From positions 992,001 through 1,056,000 of the forward strand of contig MU839834.1 of the NCBI GenBank assembly GCA_030411725.1: a stretch of DNA of 64,000 bases, written 5' to 3'. The stretch is from Echria macrotheca (lineage: Eukaryota > Ascomycota > Sordariomycetes > Sordariales > Schizotheciaceae). Made by a program: the position numbers and the translations under genes. Shown here one piece after another: positions 46,286 through 56,439 of the stretch; the first letter of the stretch is position 1; every line of letters starts with the position of its first letter. Below the pieces are notes generated by a model that saw only the letters and a list, made by a program, of their open reading frames with translations, ran no database searches and had not been told where the DNA came from.

Positions 46286-46991
46286 TTTGTCGCGTGGCCC
46301 GGCGCCCGAGGAGGATTAGGAGGTGGGATATGGCCCTGCTCGCGCGAGCATCAACGGGACGGGGCAATGGTGCTGCGGAATAGAATGCTGGCCAAACACT
46401 GTTTCAGTCGCAGTTCGCAGGCGCACAACTCAATTCGCACAAATTGCGGTGTGGGCAGGTGGCGGGTAGAAGTCGTCGTCGCTGGCGGCGCGGGAAGGAG
46501 CTAGCTTTGTTGATCGTCGCAATGCAGTTTGAGAAGGGCGCAAAACCTGCGACAAGATGAACCACAGACAGTGCAGGACTGGAGAAAAAAAGTGATGCAA
46601 TGCGAATGGGAAGGAGAGCATGTGCACACTGGGATCGCAAGTCGTGGACGAGGTTTTGTACGGGCTGGGATGTGTTTTGGCCCGTTGTTGTTACAAGGGG
46701 GGTCTCATCTCCCAGGGACCTGCTCCCCAACTGTGCTGCTCTGAATTCCCCAAAACAGCAATGCGGCCAATCAGCGCCCGTCTGCTGATGGCTGAGCCGC
46801 CGTTCCCATAGCAACAGCCCTTCTCTCAGCTGCTGGCCACTCGTCCCCGCCACGCAGGGATTCTGCCACAACGGCCAAGCGAGCTTCTTTTATCTTATCG
46901 TCATCTCTAAAGTTGCATTCTGCTCGACACCCCCGCCATCCCGCCTCTGCCGACTGTCATCGCCACCAGCTTTCGCTTGACTTCCGATGCC
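46286..46991. promoter_or_regulatory. Divergent promoter between cdc14 and pcc1
   Basis: 706 bp separate the two ATGs, so the genes probably share control elements. A CCAAT box in the context GGCCAATCAGCG lies at 46767-46771. TTATCTTATCG near 46890 gives GATA-type cores on the minus strand. No separate gene is seen. Confidence 0.6.
46767..46771 (+). promoter_or_regulatory. CCAAT box
   Basis: CCAAT followed by CAGCG, about 220 bases before the pcc1 ATG. It is a good match to the Hap-complex core site; function is inference. Confidence 0.45.
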
Positions 46992-47394
46992 ATGGCGACC
47001 GATTCTGAGTTCCCGTGTTCGCTGTAAGAACTTCCAGTTTCTTACTATCGCCATGGATATCTATCACGAACTAACAACCACCCCTTCCAGCACCCTGTCG
47101 ATCCCCTTCCCCGATGCTCGCCTCGCATCCGTGGCCCTGCGCTCCATCGCCGTCGACAAGGAACTCTCTCCCCTCGTGCAGCGCAGCTTCTCGACCACGA
47201 CCGCTGCCGACGCTGAGACTGAGTCGCAGTCCCAATCAGTACTACAAGTCGAATATAAGGCCGCGACGAATCGCATGCTCCGTGTGGCCGTCAACGCCTT
47301 CTTCGACAGTCTAGCCCTGGTGATTGAGGTGATGCAAGAGCTGGACATTGATGTATTAGAACCAGCGGAGCATTCTCTTGGTGATAACAGCTGA
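46992..47394 (+). CDS. pcc1: EKC/KEOPS complex subunit Pcc1
   Basis: Two exons, 46992-47023 and 47091-47394, giving 111 aa. The 67 nt intron has donor GTAAGA and acceptor TTCCAG. The join makes MATDSEFPCSLTLSIPFPDA, the expected Pcc1 start. Further landmarks are LASVALRSIAVDKELSP and VNAFFDSLALVIEVMQELD, the beta-strand and the C-terminal helix of the family. Pcc1 is the small dimerising subunit of KEOPS, which makes the t6A modification on ANN-decoding tRNAs with Kae1. It is also linked to transcription and telomere upkeep in yeast. A second ATG five bases upstream (46987) is in another frame and would read into the intron. It is divergent from cdc14 and convergent with the WDR5 homologue. 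Confidence 0.93.
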
Positions 47395-47714
47395 GAGTTT
47401 GGATATCGGGTTGTTGTGGTTTGCATAACGCGGCCGCTCCGAGCTCGCTGTCAGCTGTCGTCCCTTGGTCATGCCTGCGCGATGAATAATCCAGCTGCTT
47501 CGCGTCTTGATGTAGCATGAACATCGCTCCAAGGCAAGGCAGTTGGGTGGGCAGCGCATGAGCGAGCGATATTATGGCCCGGCAAGATCCCTGGAGTTGT
47601 GGGCCACTGGGGCTATTCGCCTCGATCAAATCGAAGACGTAAATGGTGGATACCAGACTTGGGAACTGGAGCATCGTGGTTGCTATGGACAGTCTGCCGG
47701 AGCAGATTCCTAGT
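47395..47714. other. Convergent 3' region of pcc1 and swd3
   Basis: 320 bp between two stop codons. It contains both 3' UTRs and nothing else recognisable. Confidence 0.7.
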
Positions 47715-49417
47715 CTACAACTGCTCCTCCTTAACATGTGGTGATTCAGCATCCTCCCCGATTTGCCGTTGCAGCTCATCATCCGCCGCAGCCGCAGCAC
47801 CCGGCGAGATGCTCTGCTTGCTTGCATGCCCGTTGACACCGTTGGCTTCCTTTTGCCGCCGCATGCCAACCTTGCTCCTAAAAACCTTGATGGTCCCATC
47901 CTGTCCGGCACTTACCATCAGCGGCCCATTCACGTCCACCCAGAAACAGACGCCCTTGTGCGCCCCGACGATGCGCTCGGCTATCTCCTTGGTCTCGACG
48001 TTCCACAGCACAATGTCGCCGTCCTCACTCGACGAGGCGATAAACGTCCTCGCTCTCTTTGCTTCCTCTTGCCCTCCTTCGCGCAGCACTCCAAAACACC
48101 CGCCTATTGAAAACCCCTTGTTTTTGTGGCCCTGGTACGTCTTCTTGACCGAGCCTGATACGTAGTCCCATAGCCGGATGCTGTTGTCAAGACTGAAAGC
48201 TAGAACGAAAAGGCCGTTCGGGCTGAAGCAGACGTTGGTCACGGCCGGGTTGTCCTCGTGGACCAGCGTCCGCAGACACTGGCCAGTCGATGTATCCCAT
48301 ATTCGTCTGTAAGGGTAACAACATTAGGCTTGATCAGCTACAACCGAGAAACAAAAACTCACATCAAGCCGTCTGTCGAGCAGCTCACGACGAGGGTTCC
48401 ATCCCTGCAGAAATCGATCCCGCTGACGGGATCGCTGTGCGCGGGCAGACTCCGCATAAGACGTCCGGCCCGCACATCCCAGAGAAATACAGCCTCATCG
48501 TAGCTCCCGCTGGCGAGAATATTACCTTTTGGCGAGAAAGCCAAGCAGTAGACGTAGTTGTGGTGGCCTAGCAGCGGACCCTTTCCCGTCCTCCCGCCCC
48601 GGGTCTCGGTCGACGCCCGGCTCCGCGTCCCGTGGCCACAGGCATGCGCCGGATCCGACGTCACCCTGTCCCACAGCCGTATGGCTTTGTCATCGGATCC
48701 CGTGGCGAGCGTGTCGCTGTCGGGCGCCCAAGCCAGACACGATACGCCGGCCATGTGCCCGACAAGGGTGTCGAAGTGGGCGCCGGACTCGGCGTCCCAG
48801 ATCTTGGCCGTACCGTCGGCCGAGGCCGAGGCGATCCATCGTCCGTCGGGAGAGATGCGCACTTGGCTTATGGCGGCGGCGTGTCCGGTAAGGGTCATGC
48901 GCAGTCGGTATTGCGGCTTGAAAGGCTCGCGCGGGGCTGCTGGGGACGGTGATTCAGATTTATCATTGGGTCGGTGGCGCCGTGACGATGATCTGGATCG
49001 AGAGTGCGACTGTGAATGAGAGCGACTTCGCGAGGTAGAAGTGGACCGGGAGCGAGAGTGGGAGCGTGAGCGACGGGAGCGAGGCGAGCGCGATCGAGAG
49101 CGTGTGTAGGAACGGCTTCTGGACCGTGATCTGTGTCGGGAACGGGATCGCGATCGAGATCTGGACGGCGAGTCTTCGGACGTCCGTGGTGTAGAAGATC
49201 GGTAGCGACTCCTCGTGTCCTTCCCGGTTCCATTCTCTCCTGCCAGCGGGCTTGCGCTGCGACTTCGAGACTGACTGGAGGGGCGACCCCTTCGAATCGA
49301 GAGATTCTGGACGTCCAGGTCAGTCGGGGACCCATAGCGGGGTGTCGAGTCCACACTGTCGTCGTGCAATCTTCGCCGTTTTGATGGTGGCTCGGCAGAT
49401 GGTGGAAGTGCTGACAT
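47715..49417 (-). CDS. swd3: WDR5/Swd3 homologue with RS-rich N-terminus
   Basis: Two exons, 48363-49417 and 47715-48306, giving 548 aa; the 56 nt intron has donor GTGAGT and acceptor TTACAG. From about 170 the protein is a WD40 propeller: each blade has GH near its start and a WD or WN end. Blade sequences such as SPDGRWIASASADGTAKIWD, LPAHSDPVSGIDF and DGLIRIWDTSTGQCL follow WDR5 closely, the last restored across the intron. WDR5/Swd3 scaffolds the Set1/COMPASS complex for histone H3 lysine 4 methylation. Residues about 45-150 are almost entirely Ser/Arg dipeptides, like an SR-protein RS domain, which is absent from animal WDR5. Such a region could bring SR kinase control, nuclear speckle targeting or RNA contact. 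A tail of about 40 residues follows the last blade. Confidence 0.88.
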
Positions 49418-50037
49418 GTTTGTAGACTGGTGTGGTTCTCTGTTGAGAGGTGGAAATTCGCAAATAAACGGACGCGGTCCAGAAAGCTTGCCGCGTCGTG
49501 TGTGGGGTAGTCAGAAACCAGGATGCTGTGGCAGTTGCGCGGGTCGTGCCGCACAGTGGGAAAATCATGTGGATTGGCCAATGACAGTGTTTTGACACTG
49601 AAAATTCACCGTGGGAGAGCACAAGAGCAGATGGAATGTCTCATGGCTAAACTTGACTCTTTACGGATTACTTCATTGAGCTGCCCATCTGCCGTCCAAA
49701 GTGAATTCAGAACCACAGTTCAGTTCTAGTGTATAACTGAGGCGACCAAGGATACACAACAACCTTGTTGAAGCTCAATCCAGACCAACCCAAAAGGGAC
49801 AGCCAAGGTCGGCGGTGATCTCCGCAAAAAGCAACATGGCGGAAGCAGATCCAAATCCGCGCCTCACTAATAATCCTCGACAACTCCACAGCTCACTCAC
49901 TCGTGGGACCTCCTCTGTGCTTTACATGTATATGGCCGCATTTTCTAATTCCCAGTACAGCCGATAAAACAACGCCCGGGTCAGATCACTCAGATAAAAA
50001 AGCAGACAGCGCGCCAGACGCGCGCGCCGCAGACGCG
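49418..50037. promoter_or_regulatory. Divergent promoter between swd3 and isc1
   Basis: 620 bp between the two ATGs. It contains a palindromic double CCAAT element, ATTGGCCAAT, at 49573-49582. The reading frame of the phospholipase stays open leftwards to about 49903 but without an ATG. Confidence 0.6.
49573..49582. promoter_or_regulatory. Palindromic double CCAAT box
   Basis: ATTGGCCAAT presents a CCAAT core on both strands, abutting. It sits 156 bases from the swd3 ATG and about 455 bases from the isc1 ATG, so it could serve both genes. Confidence 0.45.
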
Positions 50038-51897
50038 ATGGAGCCGATGCCGGGCGAGATCTCGATCGTGACGCTCAACTGCTGGGGGCTCAAGTACATC
50101 TCGAAGCAGCGCTGCGAGCGGCTCAGCGAGATCGGCCGGCAGCTGGCCAAGGCATCCCCGACGCCGCACATCGTCGGGCTGCAGGAGTGCTGGACGCAGG
50201 AGGACTACCGGGCCATCCGGCGCGAGACGCGCTTCATCCTGCCGTACGGCAAGTTCTACCACAGCGGCGCTTTCGGCGGCGGCCTGGCCATCCTGTCGCG
50301 ATGGCCCATCGAGGCGAGCTCCATGTTTCGCTACCCCCTCAACGGCCGGCCGACGGCCTTCTTCAGGGGGGACTGGTTCGTCGGCAAGGGCGTTGCCTAC
50401 GCGCGCATCCGCTACGGACCGTCGCCGGCCCACGTCGTCGAGGTCTTCAACACGCACACCCACGCCCCTTACGAGCACGGCCCCGACGATTCGTACCTGT
50501 GTCACCGCGTTGCCCAGGCCTGGGAGATTGCCAAGCTTCTTCGGGGTGCCGCCGAGCGTGGCCACCTGGTTCTTGCGCTCGGCGACTTCAACATGATTCC
50601 GCTGTCGCTCGAGCACCGCATCATCACGGCCCACGCCCCGGTCCGCGACGTGTGGCGCGTGCTCCACCCGGACAGCTCGGTCGGCCCGGCTGACCACCCG
50701 GCCGAGCAGGCGCGGCGGCGGCCCATCCCGACCGCCGAGTTCAACATCCTCGAAAACGGCGCGGCATCCGACGGACCCTACAACACGTGGCGGTGGAGCA
50801 AGCAGCAACAAAAGCTTCTCGGCCCCGGCAAGCCCGAGGTCGTCGTACCGCCGGATACCATCGACCGTCGCGGCAAGCGGCTCGACTACATCTTTGTCAG
50901 TGCCGGGCCGATCCCAGCTCTTCAGGGCAGCTGGGCCGTGACGCGCGCCAAGGTGGGCATGATGATGCGCCACCCGGAGCTGGGCTGTTCGCTGAGCGAC
51001 CACTTCGCCGTCGAAGCCACGCTGGCCTTCACTCCGCACCAACCTCATCATCACCTCGCACAACCACAACCACGCTCCGACACAACCAGATCCGCAACAG
51101 GTGGCGCGCCCCCCCACCACCGCCCCTCGAAACAGCTCTCGGCCCGCCCCGACAGCGAGACCATAGTCGGGACGGACCACCCCTTCACCATGCGCCACAA
51201 CAAGGAAGAAGACTACGATCACGACGACGAACCAGAAGAAGAAGACTACAAATTCGACGCCCGCACCGTCTCGACACACATACCCACGTCCGCCCTCCAA
51301 AATGGCACATTCCTGCACATCACCACCGAGGAGGGCGCACCCTCGCCCACGCCGAGCATCTCCAACCACTCCGTCCGCTCGCCATCTCCCGCTCCACCCC
51401 TCCCAAATTCCCGAAAACTGCCCACCTCCCCCCTAGCCAACAGCACCATCCCCCAAACACCCGACCAACAACCGTCGTCCCCGACAACACCAGACAACAA
51501 CTCCACCACCAAGCTCTACGACGAAATCTTAGCCATCGCAAAGAAATACACACGCCGCGAGCGGTCCCAGAAGAAATGGCGCGCCCGCCACTTCTTTTTT
51601 TGGGTGGTTGTGTGGATAGGCTGTCTTGTGGGAGTCTGGTTCAGCCCGGCCAACTACGTCTCCTTCGTCCTCATGCTCGTGTCCAGTCTCGGATTGACGG
51701 CGGGCACGGTGGACGGGCTCATGGCGCTCTTGTTCTTCAAGGCGGAGCTGCGCGCCCTGAGGGAGTTTGAGTGGGAGGTTTTGAATGCTAAGGCTTTTAT
51801 GGGCGGAGGTGGCGGAGGTAATGGGATCGGGTCGGGACAGGGAGATGATGATTTGGATCATGATCGTGATCATGGTCATGATGAGCGTGCTTGGTAA
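50038..51897 (+). CDS. isc1: Isc1-like inositol phosphosphingolipid phospholipase C
   Basis: Single exon, 619 aa. The ATG at 50038 opens MEPMPGEISIVTLNCWGLKY, the normal neutral-sphingomyelinase start. Endonuclease/phosphatase-fold residues visible: Asn14 in LNCWG, Glu50 in LQECW, His142 in NTHTHAPY, Asp183 and Asn185 in GDFN, and Asp321-His322 in SDHF. After a disordered Pro/Ser/Glu-rich linker (about 335-515), two hydrophobic segments (about 519-535 and 540-565) anchor it to membrane, as in yeast Isc1 and mammalian SMPD2. It should hydrolyse inositol phosphosphingolipids to ceramide at the ER or mitochondrial membrane. The C-terminal end is Gly- and Asp/His-rich. The linker is much longer than in yeast, by my reading. 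It is divergent from swd3. Confidence 0.92.
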   Translation: MEPMPGEISIVTLNCWGLKYISKQRCERLSEIGRQLAKASPTPHIVGLQECWTQEDYRAIRRETRFILPYGKFYHSGAFGGGLAILSRWPIEASSMFRYPLNGRPTAFFRGDWFVGKGVAYARIRYGPSPAHVVEVFNTHTHAPYEHGPDDSYLCHRVAQAWEIAKLLRGAAERGHLVLALGDFNMIPLSLEHRIITAHAPVRDVWRVLHPDSSVGPADHPAEQARRRPIPTAEFNILENGAASDGPYNTWRWSKQQQKLLGPGKPEVVVPPDTIDRRGKRLDYIFVSAGPIPALQGSWAVTRAKVGMMMRHPELGCSLSDHFAVEATLAFTPHQPHHHLAQPQPRSDTTRSATGGAPPHHRPSKQLSARPDSETIVGTDHPFTMRHNKEEDYDHDDEPEEEDYKFDARTVSTHIPTSALQNGTFLHITTEEGAPSPTPSISNHSVRSPSPAPPLPNSRKLPTSPLANSTIPQTPDQQPSSPTTPDNNSTTKLYDEILAIAKKYTRRERSQKKWRARHFFFWVVVWIGCLVGVWFSPANYVSFVLMLVSSLGLTAGTVDGLMALLFFKAELRALREFEWEVLNAKAFMGGGGGGNGIGSGQGDDDLDHDRDHGHDERAW

Positions 51898-52436
51898 GGT
51901 AGAAGATGAGAAATCACTTGTTCAATGTGTTCTGTAAGCCACGGATGGGGATGGGGATGAGTGGATAGGTGTGAAAAGAAACATATCCCCTTCCTTTGCA
52001 GGAGTAAAAGATGAAAAACGGTCTGTTTTATCCAATCTCTAGAATAGGTATACCTCGTACAGAAAACGAAAATCCTAATAGTAATGATAGTAATGCCAGT
52101 TATTTCTGTTTCTGTTCCTCCTCCTCTACTTCTTCCTCCTCCCTCGAGGCTGCCGTCTGTATTCTAGCCCTCACTCATCCTCATCCTCGCTCTCTCTCCT
52201 GCCTGTCTCTGTCCCCCTACCATGCTTTCCAACACAATCTAATACACACCCCCAGCGAAATAACCCCGCTGCTGCCCCGGCCAAACCACCCTCGCACCCG
52301 CGCCGCCATACCCCTGATGATGATTATGATGATGATGCTGCTGCTGCGCAGCAACATACCGCTCTTCCAACCCCATCATATTTCCTCGCCATCCCTCCTC
52401 ATCACCATGCCTAGGCACAAACCGATGATGATACCC
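51898..52436. other. Convergent 3' region of isc1 and NDR kinase
   Basis: 539 bp between stop codons. The DNA right of 52300 is rich in CTC/ATG triplets that continue into the acidic tail of the kinase. No separate gene. Confidence 0.6.
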
Positions 52437-55400
52437 CTAACCATTATCATCGCTCAAGACCGTATCCTCCTCCTCCTCTGTATCCTCCTCCTCCTCCTCC
52501 GTGTCCTCCTCCTCATCCCCTTCATATTCCCCCTCCCCCTCCTCCTCCTCCACCTCATCCCCTCGACACTCCCCATCCCCATCCCCACCACCACCACTTT
52601 GTCCACAACCAGAACCAAGCGGCCGAATCCTCCGCCACTCATACCCCCAAAAAGCCCTCCCCAACCTCTCCCGCATCACGACCCTCGCAGTCCTCAAATC
52701 CCTCAACAACAAATCCCTCGGCCGCCTCTTCACCTTCCTCCCAAACAACCTCACAAACTGCAGCAAATAAGCCCTCTGCAGCTCCCCCAACCCCACCATC
52801 CCCTCGATCGCCCGCTGGAGCTCCTTCAACCTCACCGCGTCCACAGGAATCGCAACCGCGTCAGCCGCCCACTTCTGCACGTCCCTGTCGAGCCGGCACA
52901 GGTACTCGCGCATCTGCCTGGCGCGATCCCGTTCCTTTTCCATCCGGCGGCGGGCCCGGCGTTGTTCGTCCTCTGTCATTTCTTCCCCCTCAATTCCCAT
53001 CTCAAATGGTTCGTGATCCCCGTCGTCTGAAGAAAAAGAAGAAGAATGGCCGTGGCCGTGGCCGTCGTTCTTTTCCTCGGGAATAATCCCAGTGAAATAC
53101 CGAGTATCATCCGCCCCCCTGAGCAAAGGCACGATCGGCGGGGTTTTCTGGTGTAGACGGTCCCAGTTGATACCGACAAACCAGCGGTGGGACTTGATGT
53201 CCTCGCCGTCGTTGGGGAATACATAGCCGCTTGCGATTCCGTACGGTTGTTGTTCTCTTCTAGTCGTCGTCGTCGTCGTCCGTTGCGGTGGTTTTTGTTG
53301 TTGTTGCATCGGGTTAGAACTAGGAGGCGGCGGCGGACGGGGGAGGACGGGGAGGAGAGGGAGGAGAGGGAGGAGAGGAGCTCCCCCCCCTCCGCCGTTT
53401 ACACCGGGACCGGGACGTGAAGAAGAAGACAACGACGATGATCTGCCGGCGAACCGATCTTTAAGGGAATACTTTTCCGAGCTCAGCCTGTACTTCTTGT
53501 CTTCCAGGAGGGCAAGGATCAGGTCTTGACAGTGGGGCGATATATGCGGGTTGTAGGGGAGGTCCAAAAGCTCCCTGTGTTTCTGCCACAGTTTTTTCCC
53601 CAAGTCAGTACAGTGTGTCTCTCAAAAACCCGACGGGGGATTTCTTTGGAGATTCAACTTACAATAATATTCTCCTTCGTCTTCCTGCGTCCGTCCATCG
53701 ATATGAATGGCGTACGTCCATGCAGACACTCATACAGGATAATCCCGATGCTCCACCAGTCGCAGCGGCCGTCGTACTTCTCTCCCTTCACCACCTCGGG
53801 CGCCATGTACTGGCTCGTGCCGACCACGCTCAGAGCCGACGAGCGGTTCCCACACCGGTTCCGCCAGTCGAGCAGCGGTTCGTCGGCTTCGGCGTCCTTT
53901 CGGGAATGCTTATTGATGGCCGCCTTGATGCCGTTCGCCCGCTTCGCCGCCGTCTGCTGGTCGTCGTCGTCGTGGACCTTGATCCCGAGCTTCTGGACCA
54001 GACTGTACCGCTGGCTGCTGTAGTAGGCGCCGTCGTGCGACCAGTGCCCGTCGAACGCGAGCCCAAAGTCGCTGATCTTGAGATGGCCCGAGGACGAGAT
54101 CAGAAAATTGTCGGGCTTGACGTCCCGGTGGACGAAGCCGAGATTGTGCACGGCCTCAACACAAAGAATCATCTCGGCGATGTAGAACTTGGCATCCTCT
54201 TCGTGGAGCGTGACTTCCCTCTCGAGGAAGGCCAGAAAATCGCCCCCGGGCATGTATTCCATCACCAGATACAGCCTTGAAGCGTCCTGGAAACTCGCAA
54301 CCAGCGGGACCGTCCTAAACCGACTGAGTTAGTAACAGGTCTTTTATGAAACGAAAAGAGAAAAAAAAGATACCATTCACAGCCCTCGGAAGCGACAAGA
54401 CAATCCCTCTCGGCCCTCAAATGCGCCTCCTGACCGTACCGTATCATCGCACGCTTCCGAATCACCTTCATAGCGTAGAGCTGCTGCCTCTTTCCTCCTC
54501 CTCCTCCTCCTCCCCCCAACTCCTCACAGCTTTTCTCCCGGACCAGCTTCACAACCCCAAAACTGCCCTCGCCGAGATACTCGAGCACCTCGTAGTCATC
54601 AGCAGAAGACCCTCCTCTGGCAGCAGCGGCGCCCGCCCTTTTCGAATAACAATAACGAGGCGGCCCCATCGCCAAGAGACCCCGCGTCTTCAGGACCCTT
54701 ACTTCCCGCAGATAATCCGTCTCGCGCTCCCGAAAGCGCCTGTGCACGTCCTCGAGCTCTGCATCCCCTAGATTCCCACACCGACTGAACAGGTACGACT
54801 CGAGCTGGAACTGGCGCACGACCCGCGGATTCGGCCCCCGGAACCGCTCGTCAAAGTACGTCTCGATGGCGATCTTGGCCGCCGCCGCTCGCTCCGCCGT
54901 GCCGACGCTCGGCTGGGCGGCATTGACCTTGGCAGCAGGTGCCGCAGCCTCTGTCTCCCGGATCGTCGTTAGGTTGCTGCTACTGTGGGCGGTGCCGGGA
55001 GGAGGACCACCGTGATTGGGGTGGTGCCGCGTCGTGATGTTGTTGCTGTTCTTGAGGGGGTTTCGGCCACCACCACCACCAGTATCATGTGCAACAAGGC
55101 CGAGGTACTTGGGATCTAAAAACAAGGGTATCGGCCGGACCCGGGCCCCGCCGCCCGTGTTGTTGTTTGCCGAAGTCGACGGCTGCGACTTGGAGTCCGG
55201 AGAGGACGTCGGCGTTGTTATCGAACCATCACCGTTGCGTGCCGGGCTGTTCGCGTTGCTGTTGCTGCTGTTGGTCGGTTGCGTCGACGAGTCGTCCGCT
55301 CCTCCCGGGGAGCCGTCGTGGGCGGGCTTTGGCAGTATCTCTGGTAGTCTGGATTTTGGGCTACCAGATGGTTCCGGATTGGTATCGGGACGGTGGATGA

Positions 55401-55449
55401 CAGTATCCTCTCTAGTAGGTCCCTGTCCTCGGAACAGAGCGCTCGACAT
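52437..55449 (-). CDS. NDR-type AGC serine/threonine kinase
   Basis: Three exons: 54374-55449, 53663-54314 and 52437-53582, giving 957 aa; introns 59 and 80 nt. Residues 1-180 are disordered. Residues about 185-260 hold an NDR-like N-terminal regulatory region, the Mob-binding type (AKIAIETYFDERFRG). The kinase domain is about 286-570: GEGSFG at 293-298, Lys328 in YAMKVIRK, HRDVKPDN from 421, DFG at 441-443 and APE at 530-532. The gap of about 86 residues between DFG and APE is the enlarged activation-segment insert that marks NDR kinases. A poly-Gly run of eight interrupts the small lobe. The C-terminal extension is very long, with Pro/Gln/Thr-rich stretches and an acidic Glu tail. NDR kinases with Mob partners act in septation, polarity and hyphal branching. 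It resembles neither Cot-1 nor Dbf2 enough to name; a Ppk35-like member is possible. The ATG at 55449 is the first in frame. Confidence 0.87.
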
Positions 55450-56439
55450 TTTCTTCAGGCCGCTTGAAAGTGTTATTCTGCTGGGCTTGGAAGGTTGTTG
55501 TGGAAGCGTCTTGTTCGAAACTACGAGCGTCAGATATCACACAACCACAACAGCAGCGAGATGTCTCATCCTACTGTTGTTCGTTAACGATGTGATGGCC
55601 GAGACGACCTTGGACCCAGGACGATGGACGCTGGGAGAACAACTGCGTCCTGCGTGCAACTGGGAGGCTGACGGGTTCATATAGCTGGCTGTGGCGGGCT
55701 CGTGCGTGCCGACTGGTCCCTTCGTCATGGTGTTGCATGGACTCCGGCCTTCTTAGACTCGTGCTGGCTGCGATCTAGAGCTGGCCGGCCGGGGGCTAAT
55801 GCTGCTAGCGAGAGACCGAAAAGAGAGTGAGGCTGCGAGCAGCTACTAGACCAGCTAATCCAACAGCCGGACAGAGACCAAGATGAGTTTGTTGGGAGCT
55901 GGTGCGTTTCGAAATACGTAGCCACATGCTAGTGAACTCTCTGCAAGACATCCCTTCCTCCCCGAACGCACATGGCAAGCTCAACTCTATCGTCCTGGAT
56001 AGGAGGCCGCTTACCACCATCAGAAGTGACCATGTGCTCCTGACGGTTATCACAACAAAACACAGGGCATGCACCTTCTCCAACAGAAACACTCATCAGG
56101 TTTGCACAGAATAATACATGTATCAACGTGTCATTCACAAGACTGACTACCTAGACCTGATCATCAATACGAGACCCTCAATACTTTTCCTTCGCCGACC
56201 CAGATGCAATGCAAAACCTCGTCATCCCGTCTAACAACGTCCGCTTCCTCGCCTCAACACTCAAGACAAGATCCTCGCAGACTGCGCGCAGGTCAGAAGA
56301 TTCCATTGCGGCGCCGTAAGACTCCCGGCATCCCCAGTGCGGTCGAAAGACACATTACTCAGCCCGACGAGAAAACACAAACCTGAGATACAAAGAAAAG
56401 CGCCAATAGAAAAGTTACATGGAATGCAAAGCCGTGGCT
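55450..56439. other. Intergenic: NDR kinase promoter and FKBP 3' side
   Basis: 990 bp holding the upstream region of the kinase and the downstream region of the FKBP. No supported gene or striking repeat is seen. Confidence 0.6.

Noticed and set aside
49990..51369. 459-codon minus-strand frame opposite the Isc1-like gene
   Set aside because: It mirrors the GC-rich coding exon; Val/Gly/Arg-rich with no domain.
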